Assembly (NCBI RefSeq): GCF_046297875.1
Contig: NZ_JBKBHD010000001.1
Span: 2,542,001-2,606,000, forward strand
Length of the DNA stretch: 64,000 nt
DNA from: Parvibaculum sp046297875
GTDB taxonomy: Bacteria > Pseudomonadota > Alphaproteobacteria > Parvibaculales > Parvibaculaceae
Direction of reading: 5' to 3'
Part shown: piece after piece, positions 23,467 through 32,698 of the stretch
Layout: every line of letters begins with the position of its first letter
How positions within the stretch are numbered: the stretch's first letter is position 1
Notes under the pieces: model-generated
What the model was told of the DNA's origin: nothing
The model's input: only the letters and a program-made list of their open reading frames with translations
The model's database searches: none
Program-made: the position numbers and the translations under genes

Positions 23467-24618
23467 ATGAGCGACACAGAGATTCCCGAAAGCGACCGGC
23501 TCGGCCAATTTCCGCATCCACGCGAGGTTTCGCGCCTTGCCGGACAGAAGGAGGCCGAAAGGGCGCTGTTCGATGCCTTCATGAGCGGCAGGATGCAACA
23601 TGCCTGGTTGCTGACTGGCCCCAAAGGCATTGGCAAGGCAACGCTCGCCTATCGCATGGCGCGGTTCGCGCTCCACTACGGAACCCCCAATGCGGCGCTG
23701 GCCGCCGGAGCCCGCGACCTTTCTGTGCCCGAAAGTTCTCCGGTTTTCCATCAAGTCGCAGCGGGAAGTCATCCGAACCTTTTGACAGTCCGGCGTCCGT
23801 GGGACGACAAGGCCAAAAAGCTCAAAACCGTCATCACGGTGGATGAGGTCCGGCGCATCGGGCATTTCTTTGGGCTGACCGCGACCGAGCGCGGCGCATG
23901 GCGCGTCGTCATCATCGACAGTGCCGACGAAATGAACGTGAATGCTGCCAATGCGCTTCTGAAGGCACTTGAAGAACCGCCCGCTAACGGCCTGTTTCTG
24001 GTGCTTTCGCATCAGCCGGGACGGCTGCTGCCGACGATCCGCTCGCGTTGCCGCATGTTGCGCATGACGCCGCTCGACGAAGCCGAGATCGAAAGCCTGA
24101 TGGCACAAACGGAACTCCCGGATGCTGGCAAGAAGCGTAAAAGCGCAGGACCGACCGAAAATGAACGGCGGCAGATCGCGCAGCTCGCAGAAGGTAGCGC
24201 GGGCAGGGCGCTATCGCTGGCCGAAGGTGGCGGGCTGGACCTATACAAGGACGTCGCGGCGCTTCTCACCACATTGCCACGCGTTGACGTGGCGGGGGTC
24301 CATGCATTGGCTGACAAGGCCGGCCGCAAAGGCTCAGATGGCGACTATGAAGCCATGATGGAACTCATCACGCTCTGGCTGCAGCGGCTGATCCGCGCGG
24401 GCGCCGGGCTGGATGCCGGGCGGGACATTGTGCCGGGCGAGGGCGCCGCGATGGCCCGCCTCGCTGCCGGGGCGAGCCTTGATCGCTGGGTCGAGGTATG
24501 GGAAAAGATCGTCCAATCCACGGCCCACGGCGAAGCCTTGAACACGGATCGCAAGCTCGTGATCCTGAACGCTTTTTCGATGCTCGAAGCGGCCGCGAGC
24601 GAACGCGCCGGAGCGTAA
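23467..24618 (+). CDS. holB: DNA polymerase III delta' subunit
   Basis: A 383-residue AAA+ clamp-loader subunit. The N-terminal region has H-A-W-L-L-T-G-P-K-G-I-G-K-A-T with the Walker A at 51-59, then V-D-E-V-R-R-I-G, I-I-D-S-A-D-E-M-N-V-N-A-A-N-A-L-L-K-A-L-E-E-P-P (the delta'/gamma Walker-B region), and S-H-Q-P-G-R-L-L-P-T-I-R-S-R-C with the sensor motif. Together with delta and tau it loads the beta clamp. It is 41 bp after the M23 gene and 34 bp before metG. Confidence 0.93.
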   Translation: MSDTEIPESDRLGQFPHPREVSRLAGQKEAERALFDAFMSGRMQHAWLLTGPKGIGKATLAYRMARFALHYGTPNAALAAGARDLSVPESSPVFHQVAAGSHPNLLTVRRPWDDKAKKLKTVITVDEVRRIGHFFGLTATERGAWRVVIIDSADEMNVNAANALLKALEEPPANGLFLVLSHQPGRLLPTIRSRCRMLRMTPLDEAEIESLMAQTELPDAGKKRKSAGPTENERRQIAQLAEGSAGRALSLAEGGGLDLYKDVAALLTTLPRVDVAGVHALADKAGRKGSDGDYEAMMELITLWLQRLIRAGAGLDAGRDIVPGEGAAMARLAAGASLDRWVEVWEKIVQSTAHGEALNTDRKLVILNAFSMLEAAASERAGA

Positions 24619-24652
24619 GCCCGGCGCTCTTTATTTCTGAGCGGATGAGTAA

Positions 24653-26209
24653 ATGACGGCCCTCAAAGCCTTTTACGTCACGACACCGATCTACTACGTG
24701 AACGACGTGCCGCATATCGGCCACGCCTATACGACGCTTGCCTGCGATGTCCTGGCACGCTTCAAGCGGCTCGAAGGCTATGACGTGATGTTCCTGACGG
24801 GCACCGACGAGCATGGGCAGAAAGTCGAAAAGGCGGCGGCGATTGCCGGCGTCACGCCGCAGGCTTTCACCGACCGCGTGTCGCAGAATTTCCGCGATCT
24901 CTGCCAGACCATGAACTATACGAACGACCAGTTCATCCGCACGACCGAGCCGCGCCATGCGGCAGCCTGCCAGGATCTCTGGAAGAAACTCGAGGCGAGC
25001 GGCAACATCTATCTCGGCTCCTATTCAGGCTGGTATGCCGTGCGCGACGAAGCCTTCTACGGCGAGGATGAACTGACCTCAGGGCCGAACGGCAAGAAGA
25101 TCGCGCCGACAGGTGCCGAGGTCGAATGGGTGGAAGAGCCGTCCTATTTCTTCAAACTGTCGGCCTGGGCCGAGCCGCTCCTGAAATTCTATGAGGCCAA
25201 TCCCGATTTCATCGCGCCCACGGCACGCCGCAACGAAGTCGTGAGTTTCGTGAAGGGTGGTCTGCACGATTTGTCGATAAGCCGCACGACCTTCGACTGG
25301 GGTGTGCAGGTGCCGGGCGACGAGAAGCACGTCATGTATGTCTGGCTCGACGCGCTGACCAATTACATGACGGCTGTCGGCTATCCCGATACCAGCAACG
25401 AGGCCTATAAGCGCTACTGGCCAGCCGATCTGCACATGATCGGCAAGGACATCCTGCGCTTCCATGCCGTCTACTGGCCGGCCTTCCTTCTGGCCGCGGG
25501 CCTCGAAACGCCGAAGCGCGTTTTCGCGCATGGCTGGTGGACGGTCGAAGGCCAGAAAATGTCGAAATCGCTGGGTAATGTGATCGCGCCGGACCATCTG
25601 GTTTCGACCTATGGGCTCGATGCCTCGCGCTATTTCCTGCTCCGCGAAGTGCCGTTCGGCAGCGACGGCGATTTCTCGCACAAGTCGATCGTGCACCGGA
25701 CGAATGGCGACCTTGCAAACGATCTCGGCAATCTCGCGCAGCGCTCGCTCTCGATGATCGCGAAGAATTGCGGCGCCGCTGTGCCGCAGCCGGGCGCCTT
25801 CAGCGAGGCCGACAATGCATTGCTCGGCAAGGCGCACGCGCTACTGGAGCGGGTGCGGGCCGAGTTCGATGCGCAGCTTTTCCACAAAGGTCTCGAGGCG
25901 ATCTGGTCGCTCTGCGGCGATGCCAACCGCTATATCGACGAGCAGGCACCGTGGGCGCTCAAGAAGACCGATCCTGAGCGAATGGCGACAGTGCTCTACG
26001 TGCTTGCCGAGACAATCCGCCATATCGCCATTCTCGTGCAGCCGGTGGTGCCGGACTCGGCGGGGAAGATGCTGGACCAGCTGGCGCTTGGGCCCGGCGA
26101 GCGGAGCTTTGCCGCATTGGGCCCGCAAGGCGCGTTGAAGCCTGGCACGCCGCTGCCGGCGCCGCAGGGCGTGTTTCCGCGTTATGTGGAGCCGGAGGCC
26201 GCTTCCTGA
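24653..26209 (+). CDS. metG: Methionine--tRNA ligase
   Basis: A 518-residue class I aminoacyl-tRNA synthetase. It begins F-Y-V-T-T-P-I-Y-Y-V-N-D-V-P-H-I-G-H-A-Y, the HIGH motif at 21-24, and has K-M-S-K-S at 302-306. The region Y-S-G-W-Y-A-V-R-D-E lacks the C-x2-C zinc knuckle of the E. coli type, so this is the shorter, knuckle-less form, without the C-terminal EMAP-like tRNA-binding domain. It charges tRNA-Met. The stop overlaps the tatD start by one base (TGATG), so the two are translationally coupled. Confidence 0.95.
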   Translation: MTALKAFYVTTPIYYVNDVPHIGHAYTTLACDVLARFKRLEGYDVMFLTGTDEHGQKVEKAAAIAGVTPQAFTDRVSQNFRDLCQTMNYTNDQFIRTTEPRHAAACQDLWKKLEASGNIYLGSYSGWYAVRDEAFYGEDELTSGPNGKKIAPTGAEVEWVEEPSYFFKLSAWAEPLLKFYEANPDFIAPTARRNEVVSFVKGGLHDLSISRTTFDWGVQVPGDEKHVMYVWLDALTNYMTAVGYPDTSNEAYKRYWPADLHMIGKDILRFHAVYWPAFLLAAGLETPKRVFAHGWWTVEGQKMSKSLGNVIAPDHLVSTYGLDASRYFLLREVPFGSDGDFSHKSIVHRTNGDLANDLGNLAQRSLSMIAKNCGAAVPQPGAFSEADNALLGKAHALLERVRAEFDAQLFHKGLEAIWSLCGDANRYIDEQAPWALKKTDPERMATVLYVLAETIRHIAILVQPVVPDSAGKMLDQLALGPGERSFAALGPQGALKPGTPLPAPQGVFPRYVEPEAAS

Positions 26210-27015
26210 TGACGCTACCCGTCCTCATCGACAGCCATTGCCATCTCGACTTCCCTGATTTCGGTCCGGAGGTGGAGGAGGTCGTCGCGCGGGCGCATGG
26301 GGCAGGCGTCGGGCTCATGCTCACGATCTCTACCAAGGTCAGCGAGTTCGACCGGGTGAGGGCGGTGGCGGAGCGGTTTCCCCATGTCTATTGCACAGTG
26401 GGCATCCACCCGCATGAAGCGGCAAGCGAGCCCGAAACCGACATGGCGACACTGGTTGAAATGGCGAAGCACCCCAAGGTCGTCGGTATCGGCGAGACGG
26501 GGCTCGACTATTTCTACGAGCATTCCCCGCGCGAGGCGCAGCAGCGGAACTTCCGCGCCCATATCGCCGCCGCGCGCGAAACGGGCCTGCCGCTCGTCGT
26601 GCATACGCGCGATGCGGATGAAGACACAGGCGCGATTTTGGCCGAAGAGATGGGGAAGGGTGCATTTCCGGGGCTTCTGCATTGCTTCAGCTCAGGCCCG
26701 CAACTCGCTGAAAAGGCTCTGGAAATAGGTCTCTATATCTCGCTTTCCGGCATTCTCACCTTCAAGAACGCCGTGGAGCTGCGCGAGACGGCGGGAAAGG
26801 TGCCGCTGGATCGGCTGCTCGTCGAAACCGACGCACCTTATCTCGCTCCTGTGCCGAAGCGCGGCAAGCGGAACGAACCGAGCTTCGTCGTCCATACAGC
26901 CGAAAAGCTTGCCGAGGTGAAAGGTGTCAGCGCCGCGGAACTTGCCGAGGCAACCACCGCCAATTTCCTGAGGCTTTTCAGCCGCGTGCCCGAGGAGGCT
27001 GTGCGCCGGGCATGA
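26209..27015 (+). CDS. tatD: TatD-family deoxyribonuclease
   Basis: A 268-residue metal-dependent hydrolase. Metal-binding motifs are D-S-H-C-H-L-D (residues 8-14), G-I-H-P-H-E, G-E-T-G-L-D (95-100), V-V-H-T-R-D-A and L-L-H-C-F-S, with the final Asp in V-E-T-D-A-P-Y-L. Family members are 3'-5' exonucleases in DNA repair or turnover. The ATG at 26209 shares one base with the metG stop, and the stop overlaps the next start (ATGA). Confidence 0.92.
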   Translation: MTLPVLIDSHCHLDFPDFGPEVEEVVARAHGAGVGLMLTISTKVSEFDRVRAVAERFPHVYCTVGIHPHEAASEPETDMATLVEMAKHPKVVGIGETGLDYFYEHSPREAQQRNFRAHIAAARETGLPLVVHTRDADEDTGAILAEEMGKGAFPGLLHCFSSGPQLAEKALEIGLYISLSGILTFKNAVELRETAGKVPLDRLLVETDAPYLAPVPKRGKRNEPSFVVHTAEKLAEVKGVSAAELAEATTANFLRLFSRVPEEAVRRA

Positions 27016-27830
27016 AAATGCGCGCGACCATCCTTGGCTGCGGTTCCTCGGGCGGCGTCCCGCGACTGGGCATTGGCGGGCCATTCTGGGGTGCCTGCGA
27101 CCCGGCGGAGCCGAAGAACCGGCGGCGGCGTTGCTCGCTGCTTGTCGAGCAGTGGGACAAGGACCCGAACGAGAAGACGGCCGTTCTTGTCGACACGTCG
27201 CCCGACATGCGCGACCAGCTGATCGATGCGAAGACCGGCTGGGTCGACGCCGTGCTCTTTACTCATGACCATGCCGACCAGTGCCATGGGATCGACGATC
27301 TGCGGATGCTCGCGATCAACAAGCGCCGCCGGGTCGATTGCTGGATGGATGCGCCGACCGCCGACACGCTGCTGACGCGCTTCGGCTACTGTTTCCGGGA
27401 GATGCCCGGATCGGGCTATCCGGCGATCCTGAACGATCACATGATCGAAAGCCCCGGCAAGCCGATCCGCATCGACGGGCCAGGTGGCACCATCACGGCG
27501 CTGCCATTCGACCAGGACCACGGCAACATCCGTTCGCTCGGCTTCCGCTTTGGGCCCTTTGCCTATTCGGCCGATGCAGTTGGCATCCCGGACGATAGCT
27601 TCGATCTACTTGACGGAATAGATTGCTGGATCGTCGACGCACTTCGCTATGCGCCGCACCCGACGCATGCCCATGTTGACATGGCGCTCGAGTGGCTGAA
27701 ACGGGCGAGGGTGAAGCATGGCATCCTCACCAATATGCATGTCGATCTCGATTATGGCCGCCTCAAGAGCGAGCTTCCGGAAGGCGTGGAACCCGCCTTT
27801 GATGGCATGACGATTGATTTCGAGATTTAA
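27012..27830 (+). CDS. Metallo-beta-lactamase fold hydrolase (PhnP-like)
   Basis: A 272-residue MBL-fold protein. It opens I-L-G-C-G-S-S-G-G-V-P-R and has the metal motif T-H-D-H-A-D-Q-C-H-G-I-D-D, with further ligand positions in D-Q-D-H-G and H-P-T-H-A-H and P-D-M-R-D-Q-L. The pattern is that of PhnP/RNase Z-like phosphodiesterases. It is the last gene of the operon; its ATGA overlap with tatD shows coupling. Whether it acts on cyclic phosphate or another phosphodiester is unknown. Confidence 0.85.
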   Translation: MKMRATILGCGSSGGVPRLGIGGPFWGACDPAEPKNRRRRCSLLVEQWDKDPNEKTAVLVDTSPDMRDQLIDAKTGWVDAVLFTHDHADQCHGIDDLRMLAINKRRRVDCWMDAPTADTLLTRFGYCFREMPGSGYPAILNDHMIESPGKPIRIDGPGGTITALPFDQDHGNIRSLGFRFGPFAYSADAVGIPDDSFDLLDGIDCWIVDALRYAPHPTHAHVDMALEWLKRARVKHGILTNMHVDLDYGRLKSELPEGVEPAFDGMTIDFEI

Positions 27831-27891
27831 CTCTGGCGCATTTTACTAATTAAAACAAATTGTTACGCTGAATCATTGAGTCCGTATGGGA

Positions 27892-27920
27892 GCGGCGCGG
27901 AAGCCTTGCCTCCGCGCCGC
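27892..27920. repeat. Perfect 10-bp inverted repeat (stem-loop) between convergent genes
   Basis: GCGGCGCGGA (27892-27901) and TCCGCGCCGC (27911-27920) frame a 9-base loop. It lies between the convergent genes ending at 27830 and 27939. No T-run follows on either strand, so it may be a factor-assisted or bidirectional terminator or an mRNA end-protecting hairpin. A smaller hairpin CCCGA-AA-TCGGG follows at 27926-27937. Confidence 0.55.
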
Positions 27921-27938
27921 ATGGTCCCGAAATCGGGG

Positions 27939-28259
27939 TCAGTAAGCTGGCTGTTCGCCAATCACCATCGCCGAATGTGCATCGAATTCGACAGTTACGC
28001 GCTCGCCCTCGATATTCGTGGCGTTGAAGAAGAGCGTACCTTCCGCCGCAGCGTCGCCTTCAGCCTCGATGGGCTCGATGTCGCTATAGCCGAGCGCCTG
28101 AAGCGTGACCTCCGGGTCGGCAGCCGGCGTCAGATCGACGGCACCTTCGACCGGCACTTCGGCGGGTTCGATTCCATACATGTCGGCGGCCAGCGCCGGG
28201 CCGGCGATGAGTGCGAGGCTGGCGGTGCCGGCGAGAAGAAGCTTCTTGAAGTTGGTCAT
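27939..28259 (-). CDS. Small exported protein (unknown function)
   Basis: A 106-residue protein with a clear signal peptide (M-T-N-F-K-K-L-L-L then A-S-L-A-L-I-A-G-P-A-L-A-A). GGAGGAAAG precedes the ATG at 28259. The mature part is acidic and Ala/Glu-rich (A-E-V-P-V-E-G, A-D-P-E-V-T-L-Q-A-L) and ends in a strand-like segment N-I-E-G-E-R-V-T-V-E-F-D that slightly recalls PepSY or lipocalin strands. No cysteine is seen in the mature region. It probably acts in the periplasm; its role is unknown. Confidence 0.72.
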   Translation of the reverse strand: MTNFKKLLLAGTASLALIAGPALAADMYGIEPAEVPVEGAVDLTPAADPEVTLQALGYSDIEPIEAEGDAAAEGTLFFNATNIEGERVTVEFDAHSAMVIGEQPAY

Positions 28260-28571
28260 CGGATCTTTCCTCCAGAGACAATGTGCGCCCCCAAGCGCCC
28301 TTGATGTCTGTAGAACGGCCGGTATCAAAAATCGTTTCGGACCGCCATCGAATTACCCAATATGTGACAGGAATGAGGGAGACTGCATATATCTTCCTGG
28401 ATGGCCACAAGCGTCTGGCCACAGGAACGCCTGAAAACCCATCTAATATATTTCCATAATATATATTATCGGCGGTTGTGTGGGGGTTTTTCATTCGGTT
28501 CCGGTCTGGAAGCCCGGCATCACAAACCTATAACCCTCTTCGACTGCCGCCAGCTGGAGCCCGCCACCAAT
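28260..28571. other. Intergenic stretch with AT-rich leader
   Basis: This 312-bp stretch separates the minus-strand exported gene from the small gene below. It contains a dyad-like AT-rich tract TAATATATTTCC-ATAATATATATTA near 28444-28469 and a direct repeat of TGGCCACA near 28400 and 28416. These suit divergent promoters. I see no RNA gene or transposon fragment in it. An open frame from 28401 could extend the gene at 28572 upstream, but its codons look unlike coding sequence. Confidence 0.5.
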
Positions 28572-28772
28572 TTGCCCGACAGAAATACACGCGACACTGC
28601 GCTCGCCTTGATGGCCCAGTATGGCGACGACGCCGAAGTGATCGCCATGATGCGCGCGGCGGAATATGCGGCGGCTGGAGATATCGCCGCGCTGAAGATC
28701 TGGGACGACATCATCGAATGGCTGCGATCCTTCGATGTGGCTGCAGGCGCCTCCCCGGACCAGCTCAACTGA
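28572..28772 (+). CDS. Small conserved acidic helical protein (unknown function)
   Basis: The reading frame is open from 28401, but the coding-like part starts about residue 58 of that frame with L-P-D-R-N-T-R-D-T-A-L-A-L-M-A-Q-Y-G. A TTG at 28572 with GGAG 12 bases upstream is the best start; the protein is then 66 residues. It contains two amphipathic helices (V-I-A-M-M-R-A-A-E-Y-A-A and L-K-I-W-D-D-I-I-E-W-L) that resemble small alphaproteobacterial helical proteins. The function is unknown. The start is uncertain. Confidence 0.5.
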   Translation: MPDRNTRDTALALMAQYGDDAEVIAMMRAAEYAAAGDIAALKIWDDIIEWLRSFDVAAGASPDQLN

Positions 28773-28846
28773 CCGCGCGGCGTTCCAATACCCAGCGAAT
28801 TGCACTAGGTTCAGGCATCGAAATTCACAATTCAAAGGCATGCCCG

Positions 28847-29497
28847 ATGGCTCTCAAGGCCGCGATCCTTCCCGTTACGCCGTTTCAGCAAAACTGCACC
28901 CTGATCTGGAACGACGAGACGATGCGCGGCGCCGTGAGCGATCCGGGCGGCGATCTTCAGCGGATCAAGGCCGCGGCAACAGAAATCGGCGTCACCATCG
29001 AAAAGATCCTGCTGACGCATGGGCATCTGGATCACGCGGCTGCGGCAGGCGATCTGGCGAAGGAACTCGGCATTCCTGTTGAAGGCCCGCATGAGGACGA
29101 TCTTTTCCTGATCGAGGCCCTCCCCGACCAGGCCGCCAAGTATGGCTTCGGCCCCGTTGGAAGCTTCCGCCCGGACCGCTGGCTCAAGAACGGCGACACT
29201 GTCGAGGTGGCCGGGCTGACGCTCGACGTCGTCCATTGCCCCGGTCACACGCCCGGCCATGTCGTCTTCTTCCACAAGCCTTCCCGGCTTGCGCTTGTCG
29301 GCGATGTCCTGTTTCAAGGCTCAATCGGCCGGACGGACTTTCCCCGCGGCGACCATGGTGCGCTGGTGCGGTCCATCCGCGAACGGCTCTGGCCACTCGG
29401 CGACGATGTGACGTTTGTACCCGGCCACGGTCCGCTTTCGACGTTCGGTGCCGAACGGCGGACCAATCCTTTTGTCGCCGACGAGAATTTCGCCTGA
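28847..29497 (+). CDS. Metallo-beta-lactamase fold hydrolase (glyoxalase II / YcbL-like)
   Basis: A 216-residue MBL protein. It begins V-T-P-F-Q-Q-N-C, then has the metal motif T-H-G-H-L-D-H-A-A-A, C-P-G-H-T-P-G-H, G-D-V-L-F-Q-G-S-I-G-R-T-D and V-P-G-H-G-P-L. The G-S-I-G-R-T-D-F-P pattern marks the YcbL/type II glyoxalase group, which hydrolyses S-lactoylglutathione or related thioesters. The ATG at 28847 starts the family N terminus; codons upstream in the same frame are non-coding. It probably binds two metal ions. Confidence 0.88.
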   Translation: MALKAAILPVTPFQQNCTLIWNDETMRGAVSDPGGDLQRIKAAATEIGVTIEKILLTHGHLDHAAAAGDLAKELGIPVEGPHEDDLFLIEALPDQAAKYGFGPVGSFRPDRWLKNGDTVEVAGLTLDVVHCPGHTPGHVVFFHKPSRLALVGDVLFQGSIGRTDFPRGDHGALVRSIRERLWPLGDDVTFVPGHGPLSTFGAERRTNPFVADENFA

Positions 29498-29635
29498 CGG
29501 AAACCGTACGCTTCCGCTGCGAAAGACGTGGACATTCGCCTTCCAATCGGCTTCCTTAGCGACACTGACAAATAATCAATAACGACGCCCAAATGGGGCG
29601 CGCCGGTACCAATTCAGCAGCGCCCAGGGAAAGAA

Positions 29636-31057
29636 ATGCAGCAGAAGAAGAATGTCACGCGATGGCAGATTGGCGCCTATGCCCTGCCCTCGATACCCAT
29701 GTCGGCACTCGGCCTGCCGATCGTCGTCTACCTGCCACCGTTTTACGGCCATGAGATGGGGCTTGGGCTGACGGTCGCAGGCACAATCTTCATGTTGGCG
29801 CGCTTCTGGGACGTTTTCACCGATCCGGTTCTCGGCATGGTCTCTGACCGTTTCCCTAGCCGCTGGGGCCGCCGGCGTCACTGGATCGTGCTGTCGACGC
29901 CGATCCTGCTGGTAGCGGGATACATGCTCTTCATGCCAAGCCCACCCGTGACCTGGGTCTATCTCGCGGTCTGGATGTTCGTTCTCTATATTGGCTGGAC
30001 GCTGCTTACCATCTCCCACATGTCCTGGGGCGCGGAACTCTCCGAGGATTATGACGAGCGTTCCACCATTCAGGGGATGCGCGAGTTTCTTCTGATCCTC
30101 GGCATGTTCGCCGTTCTCGCGCTACCGGCAATCATCGAAATGATGGCGGAAGACGGCGCTGGCGGCCGCGAAAAAGTCGCGGCGATGGGGTGGTTCATCC
30201 TGATCCTGCTGCCGATCACCGTGGCGCTGGCGGTATGGAAGGCGCCAGAGTTCAAGAGTGTGCCGCAAGCCCAGATTCCCTGGCAGAAAGCCTGGGCCAT
30301 CATTGCGCGCAACAGGCTGCTCCAGCGCGTCCTGCTTGCGGATCTGCTCGTCAATATCGCCCCAGCCATCACCGGCTCGCTCTACATCTTCTTCGCGATC
30401 CACGTGATGGAACTGCCGCGCCATGCGAGCCTTCTGCTGCTCGTCTATTTCATTTTCGGCTTTGTCGGCATTCCGTTCTGGATCCGCCTGAGCCACATGG
30501 CAGGCAAGCACAAGACGCTCTCCATCGCGATGGTCTATGGCGCGGTGGCGCTGCCGCTTGTCATTTTCTTCCCGCGAGGCGAGTTCTGGTGGCTCTTCCT
30601 GGGCAATTCGCTTTATGGCATTGCCTATGGCGCGGGGTCATTCCTGCTTCGCTCCATCATGGCGGACGTGATCGACACCGACTATCTGAAGTCAGGTCAG
30701 CGCCGCACGGGTCTCTATTATTCTCTGCTGACCATGACGGCAAAGATCGGCGCGGCGCTTGCCGTGGGCATAACCTACCCGATCCTCGACTATATCGGTT
30801 TCATGCCGGGCGGCGGCAATTCTCCGGAAACACTCAATCAGTTCATGGCGATGTATGTCACCCTGCCCGCCATCACTATGCTGGTGGCAGCCTTCGTGAT
30901 GTGGGGCTTCCCACTCGACAAGGCGGCGCAGGAGAAACTGCGCGCTGAAATCAGGGCGCTTGAAGGCGAGCACAAACCGCATGATGCGGCGGATGCGGCA
31001 GCTGCCGTGGTGCAGGTCGGATCGGCCGGCGGCATTGTCGACCGCTCCGGCGACTAG
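29636..31057 (+). CDS. MFS transporter of the GPH (MelB-like) cation symporter group
   Basis: A 473-residue membrane protein with 12 helices. The motif D-V-F-T-D-P-V-L-G-M-V-S-D-R and R-W-G-R-R-R-H-W near residues 60-83 is diagnostic of glycoside-pentoside-hexuronide symporters such as MelB; W-G-A-E-L-S-E-D-Y-D-E-R-S follows. It ends in an acidic, Ala-rich tail. AGGGAAAG precedes the ATG at 29636. GPH proteins move sugars or glucuronides with Na+ or H+. The substrate is unknown and no sugar gene is adjacent. Confidence 0.88.
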   Translation: MQQKKNVTRWQIGAYALPSIPMSALGLPIVVYLPPFYGHEMGLGLTVAGTIFMLARFWDVFTDPVLGMVSDRFPSRWGRRRHWIVLSTPILLVAGYMLFMPSPPVTWVYLAVWMFVLYIGWTLLTISHMSWGAELSEDYDERSTIQGMREFLLILGMFAVLALPAIIEMMAEDGAGGREKVAAMGWFILILLPITVALAVWKAPEFKSVPQAQIPWQKAWAIIARNRLLQRVLLADLLVNIAPAITGSLYIFFAIHVMELPRHASLLLLVYFIFGFVGIPFWIRLSHMAGKHKTLSIAMVYGAVALPLVIFFPRGEFWWLFLGNSLYGIAYGAGSFLLRSIMADVIDTDYLKSGQRRTGLYYSLLTMTAKIGAALAVGITYPILDYIGFMPGGGNSPETLNQFMAMYVTLPAITMLVAAFVMWGFPLDKAAQEKLRAEIRALEGEHKPHDAADAAAAVVQVGSAGGIVDRSGD

Positions 31058-31068
31058 GGAGAGCGATC

Positions 31069-31869
31069 TTGAGCGAACGCGCCATCGACCGGTTGCTTAC
31101 GATCATGGCGAGGTTGCGCGATCCCGATGGCGGCTGTCCGTGGGATCTCGAGCAGGATTTCTCTTCCATCGCGCCCTATACGATCGAGGAGGCCTATGAG
31201 GTGGCCGACGCGATCGAGCGCGCCGATATGGACGACCTCAAGGACGAACTTGGCGATCTGCTGCTGCAAGTCGTGTTTCACGCGCGCATGGCCGAGGAGG
31301 CTAACCTCTTTGCATTCGACGATGTCGCCAACGCCATTTCCGACAAGATGACCAGGCGGCATCCGCATGTCTTCGGCGATGAAGGCGAGCGGAGCGCCGG
31401 CGAGGTGAAAACCCGCTGGGAGGAAATAAAGGCGGAAGAAAAGGCGGCGAAAAACTCAACGCAGACAAGCATCCTTGACGATGTTCCGCTCGCCCTTCCC
31501 GCGCTTGCCCGCGCCGTGAAGCTGCAGAACCGCGCAGCCCGCGTCGGCTTCGACTGGCCGGAGACGTCGCTCGTCATCGACAAGCTGAACGAGGAAATGC
31601 TGGAACTTTCGTCTGAGATTGCCAAGGGCGGCGACCCGGACCGGCTTGAAGACGAAATGGGCGACCTGCTTTTCGTCTATGCCAATCTCGCACGGCACAT
31701 GAAGATCGATCCAGAGGCCGCGCTCCGCCGCGCCAATGCGAAGTTCCGCCGCCGCTTCAGCCGGATCGAGGAAATGCTAGATGCCAGGGGCAAGCGTCCT
31801 GAAGACTCGACACTCGAGGAAATGGACGCGCTCTGGAACGAGGCAAAGCGCGAAGAACGCGGCGGCTAA
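31069..31869 (+). CDS. mazG: Nucleoside triphosphate pyrophosphohydrolase
   Basis: A 266-residue MazG with two tandem all-alpha NTP-PPase domains. The first has C-P-W-D, E-E-A-Y-E-V-A-D-A-I and L-K-D-E-L-G-D-L-L-L-Q-V-V-F (E-x2-E ... E-x2-D metal sites); the second repeats the pattern with K-L-N-E-E-M-L-E-L and L-E-D-E-M-G-D-L-L-F. It hydrolyses NTPs to NMP and PPi, a house-cleaning role and in some species a brake on stringent response. The TTG start at 31069 has AGGGAGAG upstream. It overlaps the IMPase stop by a few bases (convergent). Confidence 0.92.
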   Translation: MSERAIDRLLTIMARLRDPDGGCPWDLEQDFSSIAPYTIEEAYEVADAIERADMDDLKDELGDLLLQVVFHARMAEEANLFAFDDVANAISDKMTRRHPHVFGDEGERSAGEVKTRWEEIKAEEKAAKNSTQTSILDDVPLALPALARAVKLQNRAARVGFDWPETSLVIDKLNEEMLELSSEIAKGGDPDRLEDEMGDLLFVYANLARHMKIDPEAALRRANAKFRRRFSRIEEMLDARGKRPEDSTLEEMDALWNEAKREERGG

Positions 31870-32696
31870 AGGTGGCCGCGAAGGACGCGGATCGCGTCTG
31901 CGGTGCGATGCCAGCCTTCCTCGTCGCGCGCGATGAGATGCGGGCCCTTCAGGTTTCGCGGTGCATAGTCCATGCCGGTTTCCATATCGCGAATGACACC
32001 GCCTGCTTCACTGAGAATGAGCGAGCCCGGCGCGTGGTCCCATGGCAACATGCGGTGATAGGTCACGAAATCGTGGTTGCCTCGCGCGACATTTGTGTAG
32101 TCTACGGCGGAGCAGAGGAATGACGATTTTCGGCCGATGCCTTCGGCATGCGCCGTGATCGCGGATTTCCACCCGTCAGGCATAAACCGGACATAGAAGC
32201 TCGCGCCCTGCGCCGACATTTCGGCCGGCGAACGTCCGGCATCAAGGCGTTTTGCGCCGGAGGCATTGTGCCACCAAGTGCCCTCGCCTCGCGCTGCAAC
32301 AGCGAGTTCATCCGTTACCGGAAGATAAATCCAGGCACGCGTCACCTCGCCCCGTTCGATCAATGACAACATGACTCCGAAGGTTTCCTTGCCCGCGACA
32401 AAATTCGCCGTACCGTCGACAGGATCGATGGTCCAGAGCGGCGTGTCGTCGTCAAGCCGCGACATCAGCGACGGATCGGCGGCCGTCGCCTCCTCGCCCA
32501 AAGCATGCGAACCGGCGAGCAGGGCTTCAAGGCGCGGCGTCAGCCAGATTTCAGAGGCACGATCGGCGACGGTGACAAGATCGCCCTTTTCCTTTTCCTC
32601 AATGTCATGATCGGCAAGCGCGCGGAAGCGCGGCATGATCTCCTGCGCAGCGACTTCACGCATCAGTGCCGCGACTTCTTCGGCAAAGCGATCCAT
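31866..32696 (-). CDS. Inositol monophosphatase family phosphatase
   Basis: A 276-residue lithium-sensitive phosphatase superfamily member. The metal motif W-T-I-D-P-V-D-G-T-A-N-F (residues about 88-99) and the C-terminal W-D-H-A-P-G-S-L-I-L-S-E-A-G-G are diagnostic; G-E-E provides the earlier Glu. Possible substrates are myo-inositol phosphate, 3'-phosphoadenosine phosphates (CysQ-like) or fructose bisphosphate; the sequence alone does not settle it. It lies 2 bases downstream of hflX on the same strand, so is likely read as the last gene of the hfq-hflX unit. Confidence 0.88.
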   Translation of the reverse strand: MDRFAEEVAALMREVAAQEIMPRFRALADHDIEEKEKGDLVTVADRASEIWLTPRLEALLAGSHALGEEATAADPSLMSRLDDDTPLWTIDPVDGTANFVAGKETFGVMLSLIERGEVTRAWIYLPVTDELAVAARGEGTWWHNASGAKRLDAGRSPAEMSAQGASFYVRFMPDGWKSAITAHAEGIGRKSSFLCSAVDYTNVARGNHDFVTYHRMLPWDHAPGSLILSEAGGVIRDMETGMDYAPRNLKGPHLIARDEEGWHRTADAIRVLRGHL

Positions 32697-32698
32697 AT